Shown here: one piece after another, positions 45,075 through 55,297 of the stretch
Layout: each line of letters begins with the position of its first letter
How positions within the stretch are numbered: position 1 is the stretch's first letter
Origin: Petrolisthes cinctipes
Taxonomy: Eukaryota; Arthropoda; Malacostraca; Decapoda; Porcellanidae
NCBI GenBank assembly: GCA_033782935.1
Contig: JAWQEG010000365.1
Location: forward strand, 1,240,001-1,304,000
Length of the DNA stretch: 64,000 nt
Direction of reading: 5' to 3'
The notes under the pieces: generated by a model
What the model was told of the DNA's origin: nothing
The model's input: the letters and a program-made list of their open reading frames with translations, nothing else
Databases searched by the model: none
Program-made: the position numbers and the translations under genes

Positions 45075-47102
45075 TTACTTTAGTACTGATTTTTGGGAAG
45101 CCTCATGGAGGTACTTCCCACTACCACCTCGACCTGAGGGTTTATTCAAACAATAAGATTTGTCTAATCCTGGGCCACTAGAAGAAGAGCGAACCCGAGG
45201 AGTAGTACTTGGGGCAGTAATTGGGACCCGTAGACGAGTCCCTGAAGCATCTGATATGTTAGAAGAAGATGAAGGTATATGAGATGGGATATTCTTTGAA
45301 ACAATTACATTGGTTCTGTCCTGTACAGCAGTGGTATCACTGACACAGGCAGATACATCAACATCCATAATACAGGTGGTAGAATCACTCCGCTGCTCAA
45401 GCGGAAGAGAAAGTGAATCTTTTGAAGTCACAACATCCGTGGCATCCACATTAACTTCACGCCCCTCTGATGATCCCGAAGGAAGCTTGCGAGGAGGAAC
45501 TTCTGTTGAATCAAGAAATTCATCAGAGCCACGAGAACGCTTCTGGTGAAATTGAGAGGAAACTATGGATGAGTCCACAGAGATGGTTGCCTCACAAGGT
45601 GGAACATCTATAGAGTCAAGTGCCTCAGAGGAACCACGAAGGCGTCTCTGTGGCAGTTTAGGTGACTTAAGTTTCCTTTTTGGAGAGCGTGTGGCAGCGT
45701 GAACCTCTACCACATGGACACCTTTCGCTAAAGTCTGAGAATTGTCATCAGTTGAAGGGTCACCAGAATGAGTGTCTGATAAAGTTTCCAAGACAGAGAA
45801 ACTATTATGTAGAGTAACCTTAGAAACGTTCTCACTAGAGCAAGAAGCAGCTGCCTCTTGAGAGGGTTGAGAGGGTGCTGCAATCAGTTTAGGGCGAAGG
45901 GAGGAGGCGTATGTCTTCACACCACCATCCTTCTGTCGCCTGAAGTTGAGTTGCCGTCTGGCACTACCTATGCTAATGAATTGAGTATTAGCCAAGTGGA
46001 GGATATCCTGCTCAAGTAGGTACATCTTACATTGGCGAGAACGCAAGGGGTGAGAATCTCTGCAGTAAAAGCAGTAACTCTCTGACCGACACTCAGAAGT
46101 AAGATGTGAGTCAAGAGCAGAACAATTACCACAGCGGGAACGGTTGTTGCAGTTCCTTTTCCCATGACCAAACTCATAACAACAGAAACACTGCAGGGGA
46201 CGCTCAACAAAAGGCTTCACCTCAAATGAGGTGGGGTTAATGTTAATGCGATCTGGGATATGCGAGCCATAGAAAGTGAGGATGATCATATTTTTACTGC
46301 CTTTCATCTTCGTTACTCGTTGGACACTGTCTGGGCACATAGCGAGAATGTCCTCTTCAGAGAATTCATACAGGTCCTCATTATATATACGCCCCTTGCT
46401 ATAATTAAATGTTCGATGTGGTTTAATAGATTCAAACATGCTATCAGAAGGACAGGGGAGATTGAGGAGCATCATGGCCTGTGTAAGATCTTTGGCTCTG
46501 ATTAAAACTCCCTTACCATATTTCTTTATGTGGCCCATTGGTAATAATCCAATTTCTTTCTCAAGATACCGGGAAGCATGGATAATGTTACCACGTCCCT
46601 CCCTGTAGTAAGCCACAAACCAAAAGGGTGTGGGAACCTGACGTTCCTTTGGGACATGCTCTGCAGAATCATCAAATATATTAGGGCAGTAATCATTGTC
46701 ACTGTCAACTACATTGATGGACCGTATCATCTGAACTTTGCAATGAGTATCCCCCACCGTCAGATAATCTTTTGACTCAAATGCTGCTTTGGCAGCAGCA
46801 TTTGTATTGAAAGTAATATAGCACCGATTAGACCTACAATCACTGTCATATGTGATTCGGATTCGGAGGACTACTCCAAAGCACTTAAAAATGGAGTGGA
46901 TAACGCCATAGGTAAAGGATGCGAGTACATTCGTTAACATTAACGTGTCCAAATCGTAAACAGGGTTCTTCGACACAAGACCCGACCTGCTAGGTCTACT
47001 CTTATTTGCAGCTTTCTGCATCTTACCACGACCAGAGAGTGACGTCTCGAGGGCCTGGTCGACCACCGCTCGAGGAAGAGATTGGGGCTTTTCTGTATCC
47101 AT
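45075..47102 (-). CDS. LINE 1 copy C ORF1 (intact, 675 residues)
   Basis: ATG at 47102 (MDTEKPQSLPR). Residues about 50-125 look like an RRM fold, with RNP1-like RCYITFNTNAA. A conserved central block (FWFVAYYREGRGNIIHASRY and an FEVKPFVERPLQ stretch) leads to three zinc knuckles at about residues 310-360: CFCCYEFGHGKRNC (C-x2-C-x4-H-x4-C), CGNCSALDSHLTSEC and CFYCRDSHPLRSRQC. The C-terminal 300 residues are Ser/Thr-rich with RKLPSGSSEGREV-type stretches. The TAA stop abuts the ORF2 endonuclease frame. ORF1 proteins package element RNA. The only complete LINE 1 ORF1 in the window. Confidence 0.85.
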   Translation of the reverse strand: MDTEKPQSLPRAVVDQALETSLSGRGKMQKAANKSRPSRSGLVSKNPVYDLDTLMLTNVLASFTYGVIHSIFKCFGVVLRIRITYDSDCRSNRCYITFNTNAAAKAAFESKDYLTVGDTHCKVQMIRSINVVDSDNDYCPNIFDDSAEHVPKERQVPTPFWFVAYYREGRGNIIHASRYLEKEIGLLPMGHIKKYGKGVLIRAKDLTQAMMLLNLPCPSDSMFESIKPHRTFNYSKGRIYNEDLYEFSEEDILAMCPDSVQRVTKMKGSKNMIILTFYGSHIPDRININPTSFEVKPFVERPLQCFCCYEFGHGKRNCNNRSRCGNCSALDSHLTSECRSESYCFYCRDSHPLRSRQCKMYLLEQDILHLANTQFISIGSARRQLNFRRQKDGGVKTYASSLRPKLIAAPSQPSQEAAASCSSENVSKVTLHNSFSVLETLSDTHSGDPSTDDNSQTLAKGVHVVEVHAATRSPKRKLKSPKLPQRRLRGSSEALDSIDVPPCEATISVDSSIVSSQFHQKRSRGSDEFLDSTEVPPRKLPSGSSEGREVNVDATDVVTSKDSLSLPLEQRSDSTTCIMDVDVSACVSDTTAVQDRTNVIVSKNIPSHIPSSSSNISDASGTRLRVPITAPSTTPRVRSSSSGPGLDKSYCLNKPSGRGGSGKYLHEASQKSVLK

Positions 47103-47528
47103 ATATCATTGGTTTAGTGTTTTTGGCCCTAGGAGCCAAGAGCTACTACCTACCGGGCAGATGAGGGGACCTCTTCCCCCACGGGGCCACTCGTTTAAAA
47201 AAGCAGCCCCAATGGCTCGAAAGTTTGCCCACGACGGTGCTGAGACCCCCTTCCCCAACATCTCCCGGCCCAGACACCCAACCATCCAACATAGGACGGC
47301 CCCTAGAGGGCAGTCCCTCCGGAGGGCAGCGCTTTTGGCCCGTACTGGCAGCCTAATGCATGGGAACCATTTAGTCTGGTCTCTCACTGGCGACCTTACT
47401 AGCATGGGAAGCCCTCTCTCCCCGAAATCGGGGCAGAGCAGGGGCCGGAGCCCCCTCTAGTCTAGCTCGCCAGGTCTCAGAGACACGCAAGCCCCCCCAC
47501 CACGTCAAGGCGGTTCCCGTTGGGGGGG

Positions 47529-47541
47529 CATTTTTAGGTAG
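47529..47541. repeat. 13-bp TSD of copy C, right
   Basis: CATTTTTAGGTAG, identical to 41045-41057. Confidence 0.9.
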
Positions 47542-47806
47542 GTAAAGTTTAATGTTTCTTTCGTTTATATTTTAATTCTTTTATATATTTAACTTAAGTA
47601 GGTTATTTTATTAATATGTGATTTTTGGAAGACGTGGCTCTTATTCATGCTGCTTCTCCTTTTCGAGGTAGTGAAAATTATTTAATGTTTGTACATATTT
47701 TATTAATAATGTAGATGACCTTTTTATGTTGGGCGGTATATGACCATTGCTGTTGCACCGCCAGATGCCTAATGGCATCTATAAATAAATAAAATCAATC
47801 ATTCAA
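47542..47806 (+). mobile_element. LINE 1 copy B, 3' UTR remainder
   Basis: The sequence from GTAAAGTTTAATGTTTC to the GGGCGGTATATGACC block and the ATAAATAAATAAAATCAATC tail is the plus-oriented continuation of copy B interrupted at 41057. It matches the 3' UTRs of copies C and D. Confidence 0.9.
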
Positions 47807-47879
47807 TACAAATAGTAATATACACACCCATAACGACAGTGGAAAACAAGGCATTATTGTATATATACAGTTCACTTCT

Positions 47880-49494
47880 AAACTAAAAAATAATTGTTGG
47901 TAAGCGTTCATTCCTTGCAAGGAATATAATAGGACCCGACACTGCTTTGAAAACCATATTAAAATAGGTAGACTCTTACTTCAAGAAGAGAAAAAATTAT
48001 TGACCACCTGCTTCGAAATGAACCTGAAGCACTTTAAGTAATTAAGATGGTAATTATACACTTTTGGTACTTTAGCAATTCCACTCTTTCAAAGTATGTC
48101 AGGATGCAGGACTAGATGATCAGAAATAATGGTGACCTGTTGCGAGTTTGGAGGAATCATGTATTTGTTCCAACAGATTTACCTCCAACACTGTACTACC
48201 CGTTTAATTTATTATTAGTGTGGTCAGTAATACAAACAAACAAGTACAAACTCTAATGATATCCATTTTTTTATGACTACCGTCCCATGAAAAATAACTA
48301 TAACTTCCTCTCCTATGACTGCCCGTATGCCTGACTGACGATGGCGTGTGTGCTAGAACTAAACATACCTCACATCATCCATCGTCATTGTGTTCGTTCA
48401 CCATCAATGCTTCTGAATCTCATCCTGACCAACCAGCCTACAGTATGGGATGAGGTGTTGGTTCCAGAGATTCTTATACACTGTGTCTTGGATCAGGACA
48501 CAATTTTTAACCCCCAGAGTACAATTATAAGATCAAAACACAATTTTGATGTATATGATTCAAGTATATGATTTAAAATATATGATTCAAGACAATAGCA
48601 ATTGAAAATGTCACTTTTATAATTATGTTGTGTGGGATGCGATGTTAGTAGAGATTCATATATACTGTGTCTCAGATCAGGACACAATTATTGACCTTCA
48701 CTGTACAATATTATTAGACTCAAGAGACAGCAAGTTGAAGTTAAGACTTTTATATATTTGGTAGGTTTTATACAGTACTATATTATTCTGTTACTGACAT
48801 TTCATACCTGTTTAATTTACTGTGCTCTAATGTGTAACAAATAATTATAGTACAGTATTATACAACGTTCTGTATTGCATATCAAGGGATAGTATACAGT
48901 TGATTCCGTAATACTATTCCAGCAACAGGATACTATTATTCTTGTTAATCTGGTCCTGTTTCTTGGCATACTTTGGAGGAATCAAGGCACTTCAATGTAC
49001 CAAACACACACACATTATATTTCCCCAAGTCAGTATCATATCCAATGAGACCAGGGGTGATTATTTTCTCCAAGCTGTGTCAGAATTACTGTAGAGATCA
49101 AGCATTATATTGAGACAGCAAATTATGAAGGAATCGCTGTAATTCTCCCATACATCTATTAACACAAAAGAATTCCTCTTATAGGAACTATAGTATTCCA
49201 ACGAAAAACATATGATTAAACCTAACACACATATCCTTTTAACATAGGCTCAGTAAATCACTTAGTTAGTCTGTATGGTAATGACTAACAGAAGCCTGTG
49301 TACATATATATTTGGTGGTTTTCAAATTTGTGTAAAATGAAGTGATGGATATAAGTATTTATTCATTGTATATCCAAAGTCAAATGTAGCCTACTTTTTC
49401 ACTGTAGTTTTTGCTTGGCTTCACGTAGCCTCTGTTGCTATCGTGTCCAAAACAATATATCAACAACGTCAAGGGAATAGTATACTTTTGGTAC
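47880..49494. other. AT-rich DNA with hairpin-repeat copies, no gene seen
   Basis: Hairpin-repeat copies lie at about 48075-48200 and 48900-49000. A local duplication around GAGATTC(T/A)TATA(C/T)ACTGTGTC occurs near 48466 and 48652. No exon was supported. Confidence 0.5.
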
Positions 49495-49625
49495 ATTGGA
49501 GTGTCTAGATTCCTCCAAAGTATGCCACGAAACAGGACCAGATGAACAAAAATAATAATGGCCTGTTGTTGCCTCTAATAGTTTGGAGGAATCAGTTGTT
49601 GCTCCATGTGTACCACCAACACTGT
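49495..49625. repeat. Dispersed hairpin repeat, copy g (best preserved)
   Basis: The stem is exact: GATTCCTCCAAA at 49508-49519 pairs with TTTGGAGGAATC at 49582-49593, and AACAGG pairs with CCTGTT inside. It ends CACCAACACTGTA, directly beside the small MITE at 49627. Further copies: 48075-48200, 48900-49000, 49978-50095, 51625-51760, 52078-52210; partial ones at 52732-52790, 53600-53740 and 54262-54310. Confidence 0.75.
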
Positions 49626-49626
49626 A

Positions 49627-49699
49627 CAGTCGGCAAAAAAAATACTGGAACCCCTCAATGGATAGTTATAATTAATTCCAATAAATTTTTTGCTGACTG
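49627..49699. mobile_element. Very short TA-flanked MITE (73 bp)
   Basis: CAGTCGGCAAAAAA at the left and, complemented, CAGTCAGCAAAAAA at the right pair over 14 bases with one mismatch; TA flanks both sides. Ends of CAGT type fit Tc1/mariner. Too short to code for anything. Confidence 0.6.
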
Positions 49700-50514
49700 T
49701 ACCTCCTTCCATGTTAAGGACCACCATCACCACCACTACTGTGACCTACACAAGTCCTTCACGCCATCATGATATTTTAAAACACTTCCTAGGCTTCTGT
49801 TATTCATTACCCACCATTTCATTTTACATTCAGTCCCTCATTTAAGACCAACAATTGTAGATTTTCCCGGGCTTCTGTAATTCAATACCATACAAATTAA
49901 CTAAGTGATTTACAGAGTCGATTTTAAGAGGGTATGTATAAATATATGCATATAATTTATTTTAACACTATTTGGGCGCCTTGATTCCTCCTAAGTATGC
50001 CACGAAACAGGACCAGATGAACAAATGTTGTTGCTTGGAATAGTTTGAAGGAATCATGCAGTTGTTGCAGATTGACCACCAACACTGTCTCACCCCCTTA
50101 TATAATTATTACCTCCCGTCCTTTTATCCCTGCTTTAATATTTCTCACAATACATAAACACGTCTATAACCTCCTTGGGCTACATGGTCAATATATATAT
50201 TCCTAGCTCGGTAGAGTGCATTTCTACTTGTTTTCATTTCCAGCATTACCGACACGAAGCTAAAGCAACTTGGGTTTATCGTATTTCATTGTAAGTATTT
50301 CATAAGAGATATTTAAATCAGTCATAAAATTTCTCATTCCTTCCCATTCTCCCTCCAACCCTTCCCATTCTTATTCAAACATTCCTTTTCCCTTTCCAAC
50401 CCTTCCCATTCTCATCCAACCCTTCCTAATCTTCCACCCTTCTCTGTCTCCCACCAACCGTTCCCATTCTTCTTCCTCTGGTCCTGTTTTCTGGCATAAT
50501 ATACAGCTTAACAA

Positions 50515-50519
<5 letters not shown>

Positions 50520-50587
<68 letters not shown>
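50520..50587. repeat. (GA)n microsatellite
   Basis: A nearly pure GA tract of 68 bases with one AA interruption. Confidence 0.95.
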
Positions 50588-50747
50588 ATTCATATGTATT
50601 ATCATACTTGACCATTTCTGTAAAGGAGTGATCGGAAGTGGAAATGGAGTGACATACAAACAGACAGATGACAAAGAGGCACTGAGCACCGGAACCCAAC
50701 ACGAAAGGTAAGCAAGGACACAATAGACTAGATGCATGGAGACAACG

Positions 50748-50750
<3 letters not shown>

Positions 50751-50802
<52 letters not shown>
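50751..50802. repeat. (TA)n microsatellite
   Basis: An uninterrupted TA tract of about 52 bases. Confidence 0.95.
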
Positions 50803-50804
<2 letters not shown>

Positions 50805-50874
50805 ACGGGAACTTGGGACCTATACCTGCAGTCTTCTCGTCTTCTCTTCATCCAACCCACCAGCTCACAGTTAG

Positions 50875-50995
<121 letters not shown>

Positions 50996-50999
50996 TCCT

Positions 51000-51610
51000 A
51001 TTGAGTTTGCTATATTTCTCAGCTCACTGTTAGCTAAGGCAAAGCATATATAGCTTCTATTAAGCAATATTATTACTCAGCTCATAGCTTAGTCAGATAA
51101 ATACTGTACACAGCTTCTCCCACTAAGCTATATTTTCACCCAGCTCACAACTAAGTCAGGTAAATATAGCTTCTCCCACTAAGCAATATTATCACCCAGT
51201 TCACATATAAATAAATATAACTTCGACTACTAAGCTATATTTCTCTGTTCACGGCTAAGTCAGATAAATATAGATTTTCTCATTAAGCCATATTATTACT
51301 CAGCTCACTGCTACATAACGTAAATATAAATTATATCATTAAGTTATATTTCAACCCATAGCCAGCTCAACCTTCTTATACTAAGCAATATAACCACCCA
51401 CCTCACAGCTAACTGAAGTAAATATAGCTTCTCCTATTATGCTATATATAAACCCAGCTTAACTTATTAGGCTATATTACCACCCAACAACTTAAAAAGC
51501 TTCTCCTATTAAGCTATATTTGTACCCAGTTCAACTAAAAAATCTTCTCCCATTAATAATTATGCTACAATTGCACCCACCTCAGCTCAGTCATCAGGTA
51601 AAGCTTCTGT
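51000..51610. repeat. Degenerate tandem array of about 60 bases per unit
   Basis: The phrases CAGCTCACA(G)CTAA, GTAAATATAGCTTCTCC and TATTAAGCTATATT recur roughly ten times with spacing of about 55-70 bases, so this is an old, diverged satellite-like array. Non-coding. Confidence 0.6.
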
Positions 51611-52421
51611 TATGAATTTGGTATTATAATTGGTAAATCTCCTCCAGCAACTGATCCTGTTATAACTATTCCAAGCAATAGCCCACCATTATTTACGATA
51701 TTCTGGTCCTGTTTCCTGGCATCCAGTATGTTGGAGAAATGAAGGCACTCCAATGTACCCAAAGTATATTATCCCATTAAGTTATATTTCCACCCAGTTC
51801 ACCACACCACTTTTGTCCTTCACTGTCCTTTTTATATATACAGAACGTATACGAGTATAGAGCTATTAATTAATCTCAGAATAACCATTGATTGATAACT
51901 CATCCTTTATATATAATTATACAGTTAATGAGAGCTCTGTACTAACAATTATGTGAATCTGTGTTAGTACACTAAAAAGTTATATTGTACCTTTTTAGAA
52001 ATAAATGCCTTCATAAATACTTCCTGTACGTATAACACTACTTTATATTCTAAAGCCATTTTCATTAAGGGGGCAGTATAGTGTTGGTAAATCTGCAGCA
52101 ACCGATTCCTGCTATAATTATTCCAAGCAACAGACCACCTCTATTTTCGTTATTCTGGTCCTGTATCCTGGCATATGTTGGAGGAAGCAAAGAGCTCAAA
52201 TGTGCCAAGTATATACTATCCCCTTTAAACTATAAAAAAAAATTATATACAGAGCCTTTGTACCAATGAACAAATTGTATACATCTTCTAACAGGTACCT
52301 TCCCTCTCCTTGGTGATAGTGGTAATGTTTGCAGTGATGACCGAACCAGAAACCCAATACCAATGAATAACTTAGGTACATCTTTTAACAGGTGCCTTCA
52401 TTCTTACCTGACCGTCTACAG

Positions 52422-52670
52422 TGAGAGAGACAATAAAGATGCGAGCGTGTACTGTGGTCATGTTGGTGGTAGTGGTGTTGGTCGCAGTGATGGCCGATCC
52501 TCAGCGTCGTAGAATTGGAGGAAGGCGCCCTGGTGTTGGTGGTGGTGGTTTTTCTGGCTTCCTTGGGCTTGGTGGTAGTTCTGGTGGTATTCTAGGAGGT
52601 CTGATTAGTGCCTTGCAGGAGAATGGAACCGTCCTATCCCTCTTTGGTCAGATGGCTGGATGTCGCTTCG
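52422..52670 (+). CDS. Secreted Gly/Cys-rich protein gene, exon A (signal peptide, Gly-rich)
   Basis: An acceptor-like cgtctacag precedes 52422. ATG at 52439-52441 opens a signal peptide, MRACTVVMLVVVVLVAVMA, followed by a basic DPQRRRIGGRRPG and a Gly-rich stretch (GGGGFSGFLGLGGSSGG), then ALQENGTVLSLFGQMAGCRF. A strong donor GTGAGT begins at 52671, leaving one base (phase 1). A GTG just upstream in frame is within the 5' UTR and was not chosen. The product is probably secreted. The basic/Gly-rich then Cys-rich plan recalls some crustacean host-defence peptides, but I cannot assign a family. Confidence 0.65.
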
Positions 52671-52879
52671 GTGAGTTTAAGAGAGAAAACATATTAAGGG
52701 GAGATTCTTTTGTTGTTATATTGCAAAGCTACTGATTCCTCCAAACTATGCCATGAAGCATATTCCCTATTAGTACCATTGAGAGCGTCTGTTTTCTGGT
52801 CCAGTTTGAAGAAATTAATAGCTTTCTAGTATGAGTCAACACACACCATTGAGTTTATGTATGTGTAATGAATTATGCA

Positions 52880-53420
52880 GTACAAAGAGAGTGTACTGTA
52901 AACAGATTTATTACAGACAGTACAGTACACACCCATAACACCAACAGTGCAAAACAAGACATTACTGTATATGGGTGTGTATTGTATAGCCACAATCAAA
53001 ATTTATAACCACAGACACTTTCCTTCCATCGTAGTAAATATCTTGGTAATAGAGAACAACACGTGTATGATTTTGCTGCACTTCATAATAATAATGGAGG
53101 GGGTTGAGTTGACAATATGGTCATAAGGTGTTGTAATAATATATTTTGATATGATACCGATATATTTGCACGATGGAAGGAAAGTGTTTGTGGTTATTTG
53201 ATTGTGGCTGTACAAAGAGAATTTTCTGTACACAGATTTATTACAAATAGTACAATACACACCCATAACACCAACAATGTAAAACAAGGCATTACTGTAT
53301 ATTGGTGTGTAATGTACAAAAAGGGTTTATCATACTGTACATACTTACATTACAAACAGTACAATACACTCCCATAACACTAACAATGTAAAACAAGGCA
53401 TAAAACATACATACTGTACT
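52880..53420. repeat. Three about 100-bp repeats in an intron, split by a MITE
   Basis: Units at about 52880-52986, 53211-53322 and 53323-53420 share ACAGATTTATTACA, CACACCCATAACACCAACA and AAAACAAGGCATTACTGTAT. Each has a short palindrome (ACACACCCAT/ATGGGTGTGT). A single similar unit lies at 47815-47875. Confidence 0.65.
52987..53210. mobile_element. MITE family 1, copy 5 (intronic)
   Basis: A 224-bp copy between TA dinucleotides with the family centre (GAGAACAACACGTGTATGAT, GGGGGTTGAGTTGAC). The left end has T for the first C (TAGCCACAATC). It lies between exons A and B of the secreted-protein gene and between two of the 100-bp repeats. Confidence 0.75.
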
Positions 53421-53805
53421 ATACAACACTAATCATGGGCTATGTGATGGTGATAGCAGACAAGATAAAGGTTCTTTGGGCCGTATGCAACAATATGATA
53501 TTGCATTACGATTTGAACGACTAAGAGCCATCATTTCCTCGAAGAAGTATAGTTTAATAATATCATTCGTAGTGTCTACTAAATTAAGGGGAGATTCTTT
53601 TGTTGGTAAATTGAAAGGCTACTGATTCCTCCTACCAATGTCAGAAAACAGACGCTCTCAGTGGTACTAATAACGGATCTGTTTGATGGCATATTGTGGA
53701 GGAATCAAGGCACTCAAATATACTAAACATATACTGTCCCCTTGATTTATATATCAGATTTACCATCAACAACACTGTAATACAACCATAACATTTTGTC
53801 TTCAG

Positions 53806-53889
53806 GCCTGTTGTGTGATAGTCAGGAATGTAGAGAGTGTATATTGGACATCCCTGGAGCAGACATCACACAAGACCCTGCTTACCTTG
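53806..53889 (+). CDS. Secreted Gly/Cys-rich protein gene, exon B
   Basis: The acceptor (attttgtcttcag) is strong and the donor GTGAGAG begins at 53890. The 84 bases keep phase 1 at both ends. They encode LLCDSQECRECILDIPGADI and TQDPAYL, with three cysteines. Phase agreement with exons A and C supports the model. Confidence 0.65.
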
Positions 53890-53915
53890 GTGAGAGAGTG
53901 TGTCTGTGTGTGTGT

Positions 53916-53930
53916 GGGGGGGGGGGGGGG
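53916..53930. repeat. Poly(G) run
   Basis: Fifteen G follow a TG-rich stretch just inside the intron after exon B. Confidence 0.9.
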
Positions 53931-54118
53931 TATTGTGTTATGTAGAGATGTGTATGAGTGTATCAGTATGCACTGATATATATGTATATATGAATGTATG
54001 CATTATTACATATGTACTATATATATGCACTGATATATATATGTATGTATGCAGTGATAAATACGAGTGTATGTAATTATAATAATAATATTATGTATGT
54101 ATTTATGTCTCTTTTCAG

Positions 54119-54264
54119 AGTGTTTTACCAATAGCCTGGGATGTACTACTGATTGCCTCACTCAACTACGGGACTGTGTTTCCTCCATCACTGCCTTACG
54201 TATTTTATACATTATTGTTGGTTTAAAGGAATATTCTCTTTTTGGTGAAATAGAATATCTCTGA
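54119..54264 (+). CDS. Secreted Gly/Cys-rich protein gene, exon C (3' end uncertain)
   Basis: The acceptor (atgtctcttttcag) is strong. In phase the exon reads ECFTNSLGCTTDCLTQLRDC, adding four cysteines, and stays open to TGA at 54262-54264. The whole product would be 153 residues with eight mature cysteines spaced C-x5-C-x4-C-x2-C-x17-C-x6-C-x3-C-x6-C. The last codons run into a hairpin-repeat-like sequence (from about 54225), and GTATTT at about 54200 could be a donor, so the true C-terminus may differ. Confidence 0.55.
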
Positions 54265-54582
54265 TTCCTCCAAACTATGCCACAAAACAGATTCCCTAAT
54301 AGTATAATTGCAGAAGGGGATTTCTTTACCCCCATGGAATCCCTGTATACCCTAGCCCACACTTGGTCTAGTGTTAGAAGAGAGTTATAAATGAATAATA
54401 GTAAAATATATAACGACGAAGATGATTGGTAGATGAGTTACCAAGAATTTGTTTATCATTATGTAATATAGTGATTAAGCAAGAGAGCAGCACTATGGTG
54501 ACGGTCAACAAAGCTGTGTGCTAGACCCGGCTAGGGTATAGAGGGACCCCATGAGGGTAAAGAAACTCCATTCCGAAAACTC

Positions 54583-54665
54583 TGCAGTCTCCTCCACTGC
54601 CGCGTTCATCACTCAGCGTTGTCAATGTGTGTAACCCCCATGGTGTGAACCTCCAGTGTCGTTGA
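54583..54665 (+). repeat. Dispersed repeat shared with 2672-2752
   Basis: CAGTCTCCTCCACTGCCGC, ATCACTCAGCG and GTCAATGTGTGTA occur in the same order at both sites. Non-coding; element type unknown. Confidence 0.55.
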
Positions 54666-54991
54666 CTCTAGTATCCGAAACACATACCAATATGAGTCAG
54701 TGGGAGGTTGATTGAGGGGTGGTGGTGGCTTGGGTCACCGCCCGGCCAGGCCCCGGCCTGGTTAGGGCTACGGAGTTACTGCATCGTTCGAATCCATTCA
54801 TTTAAGGTCAAGATACACCGTAAATATAAATGAAAGCAAAGTGAATACATGCTATTTTTTGTAATTTTGATTATTTTTAAAAAGATTCAATACAATTTGA
54901 AAATCTACAGCCTGCAATAGCCTCACGAAGTAACTAAAGAAATTAAGTATAACGACCAAGTCATGGCTACGACGGAAAAACGGACAGTGTT

Positions 54992-55002
54992 GGCAGGAAG
55001 AC
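54992..55002. repeat. 11-bp TSD of LINE 1 copy D, left
   Basis: GGCAGGAAGAC here is repeated exactly at 62258-62268, where the copy D 5' end is truncated. Confidence 0.85.
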
Positions 55003-55297
55003 AATTGATTGATTTATTTATTGATGCCATTAGGCATTTGGCGGCGCAACAACAATGGTCTTATACCGCCCAACATAAAAAGGTCATCTACATCATTAAT
55101 AAAATATGTACAAAGATTAAATAATTTTCACTACCTCGAAAGGGAGAAGCAGCATGCATAAAACCCACATCTTTTAAAAAATCATATATTAATGAAATAA
55201 CCTACTTAAGTTAGATATATAAAGGAACTGAAATATTAACGAAAGAAACATTAAACTTTAACTACCTAAAGATTAATAGCCATAAATACAATAAAAT

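Larger units (their letters stand above)
41058..47528 (-). mobile_element. LINE family 1, copy C (full length, best preserved)
   Basis: A 6.47-kb minus-strand element with an (AATC)n-type tail at 41058-41080, a 3' UTR of about 280 bases, ORF2, ORF1, a 5' UTR of about 420 bases and the 5' end at about 47528. It lies in the 3' UTR of copy B in the opposite orientation, with an exact 13-bp TSD. ORF1 is intact and ORF2 is broken only by one UGA, so this is probably the youngest LINE 1 insertion here. Confidence 0.92.
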
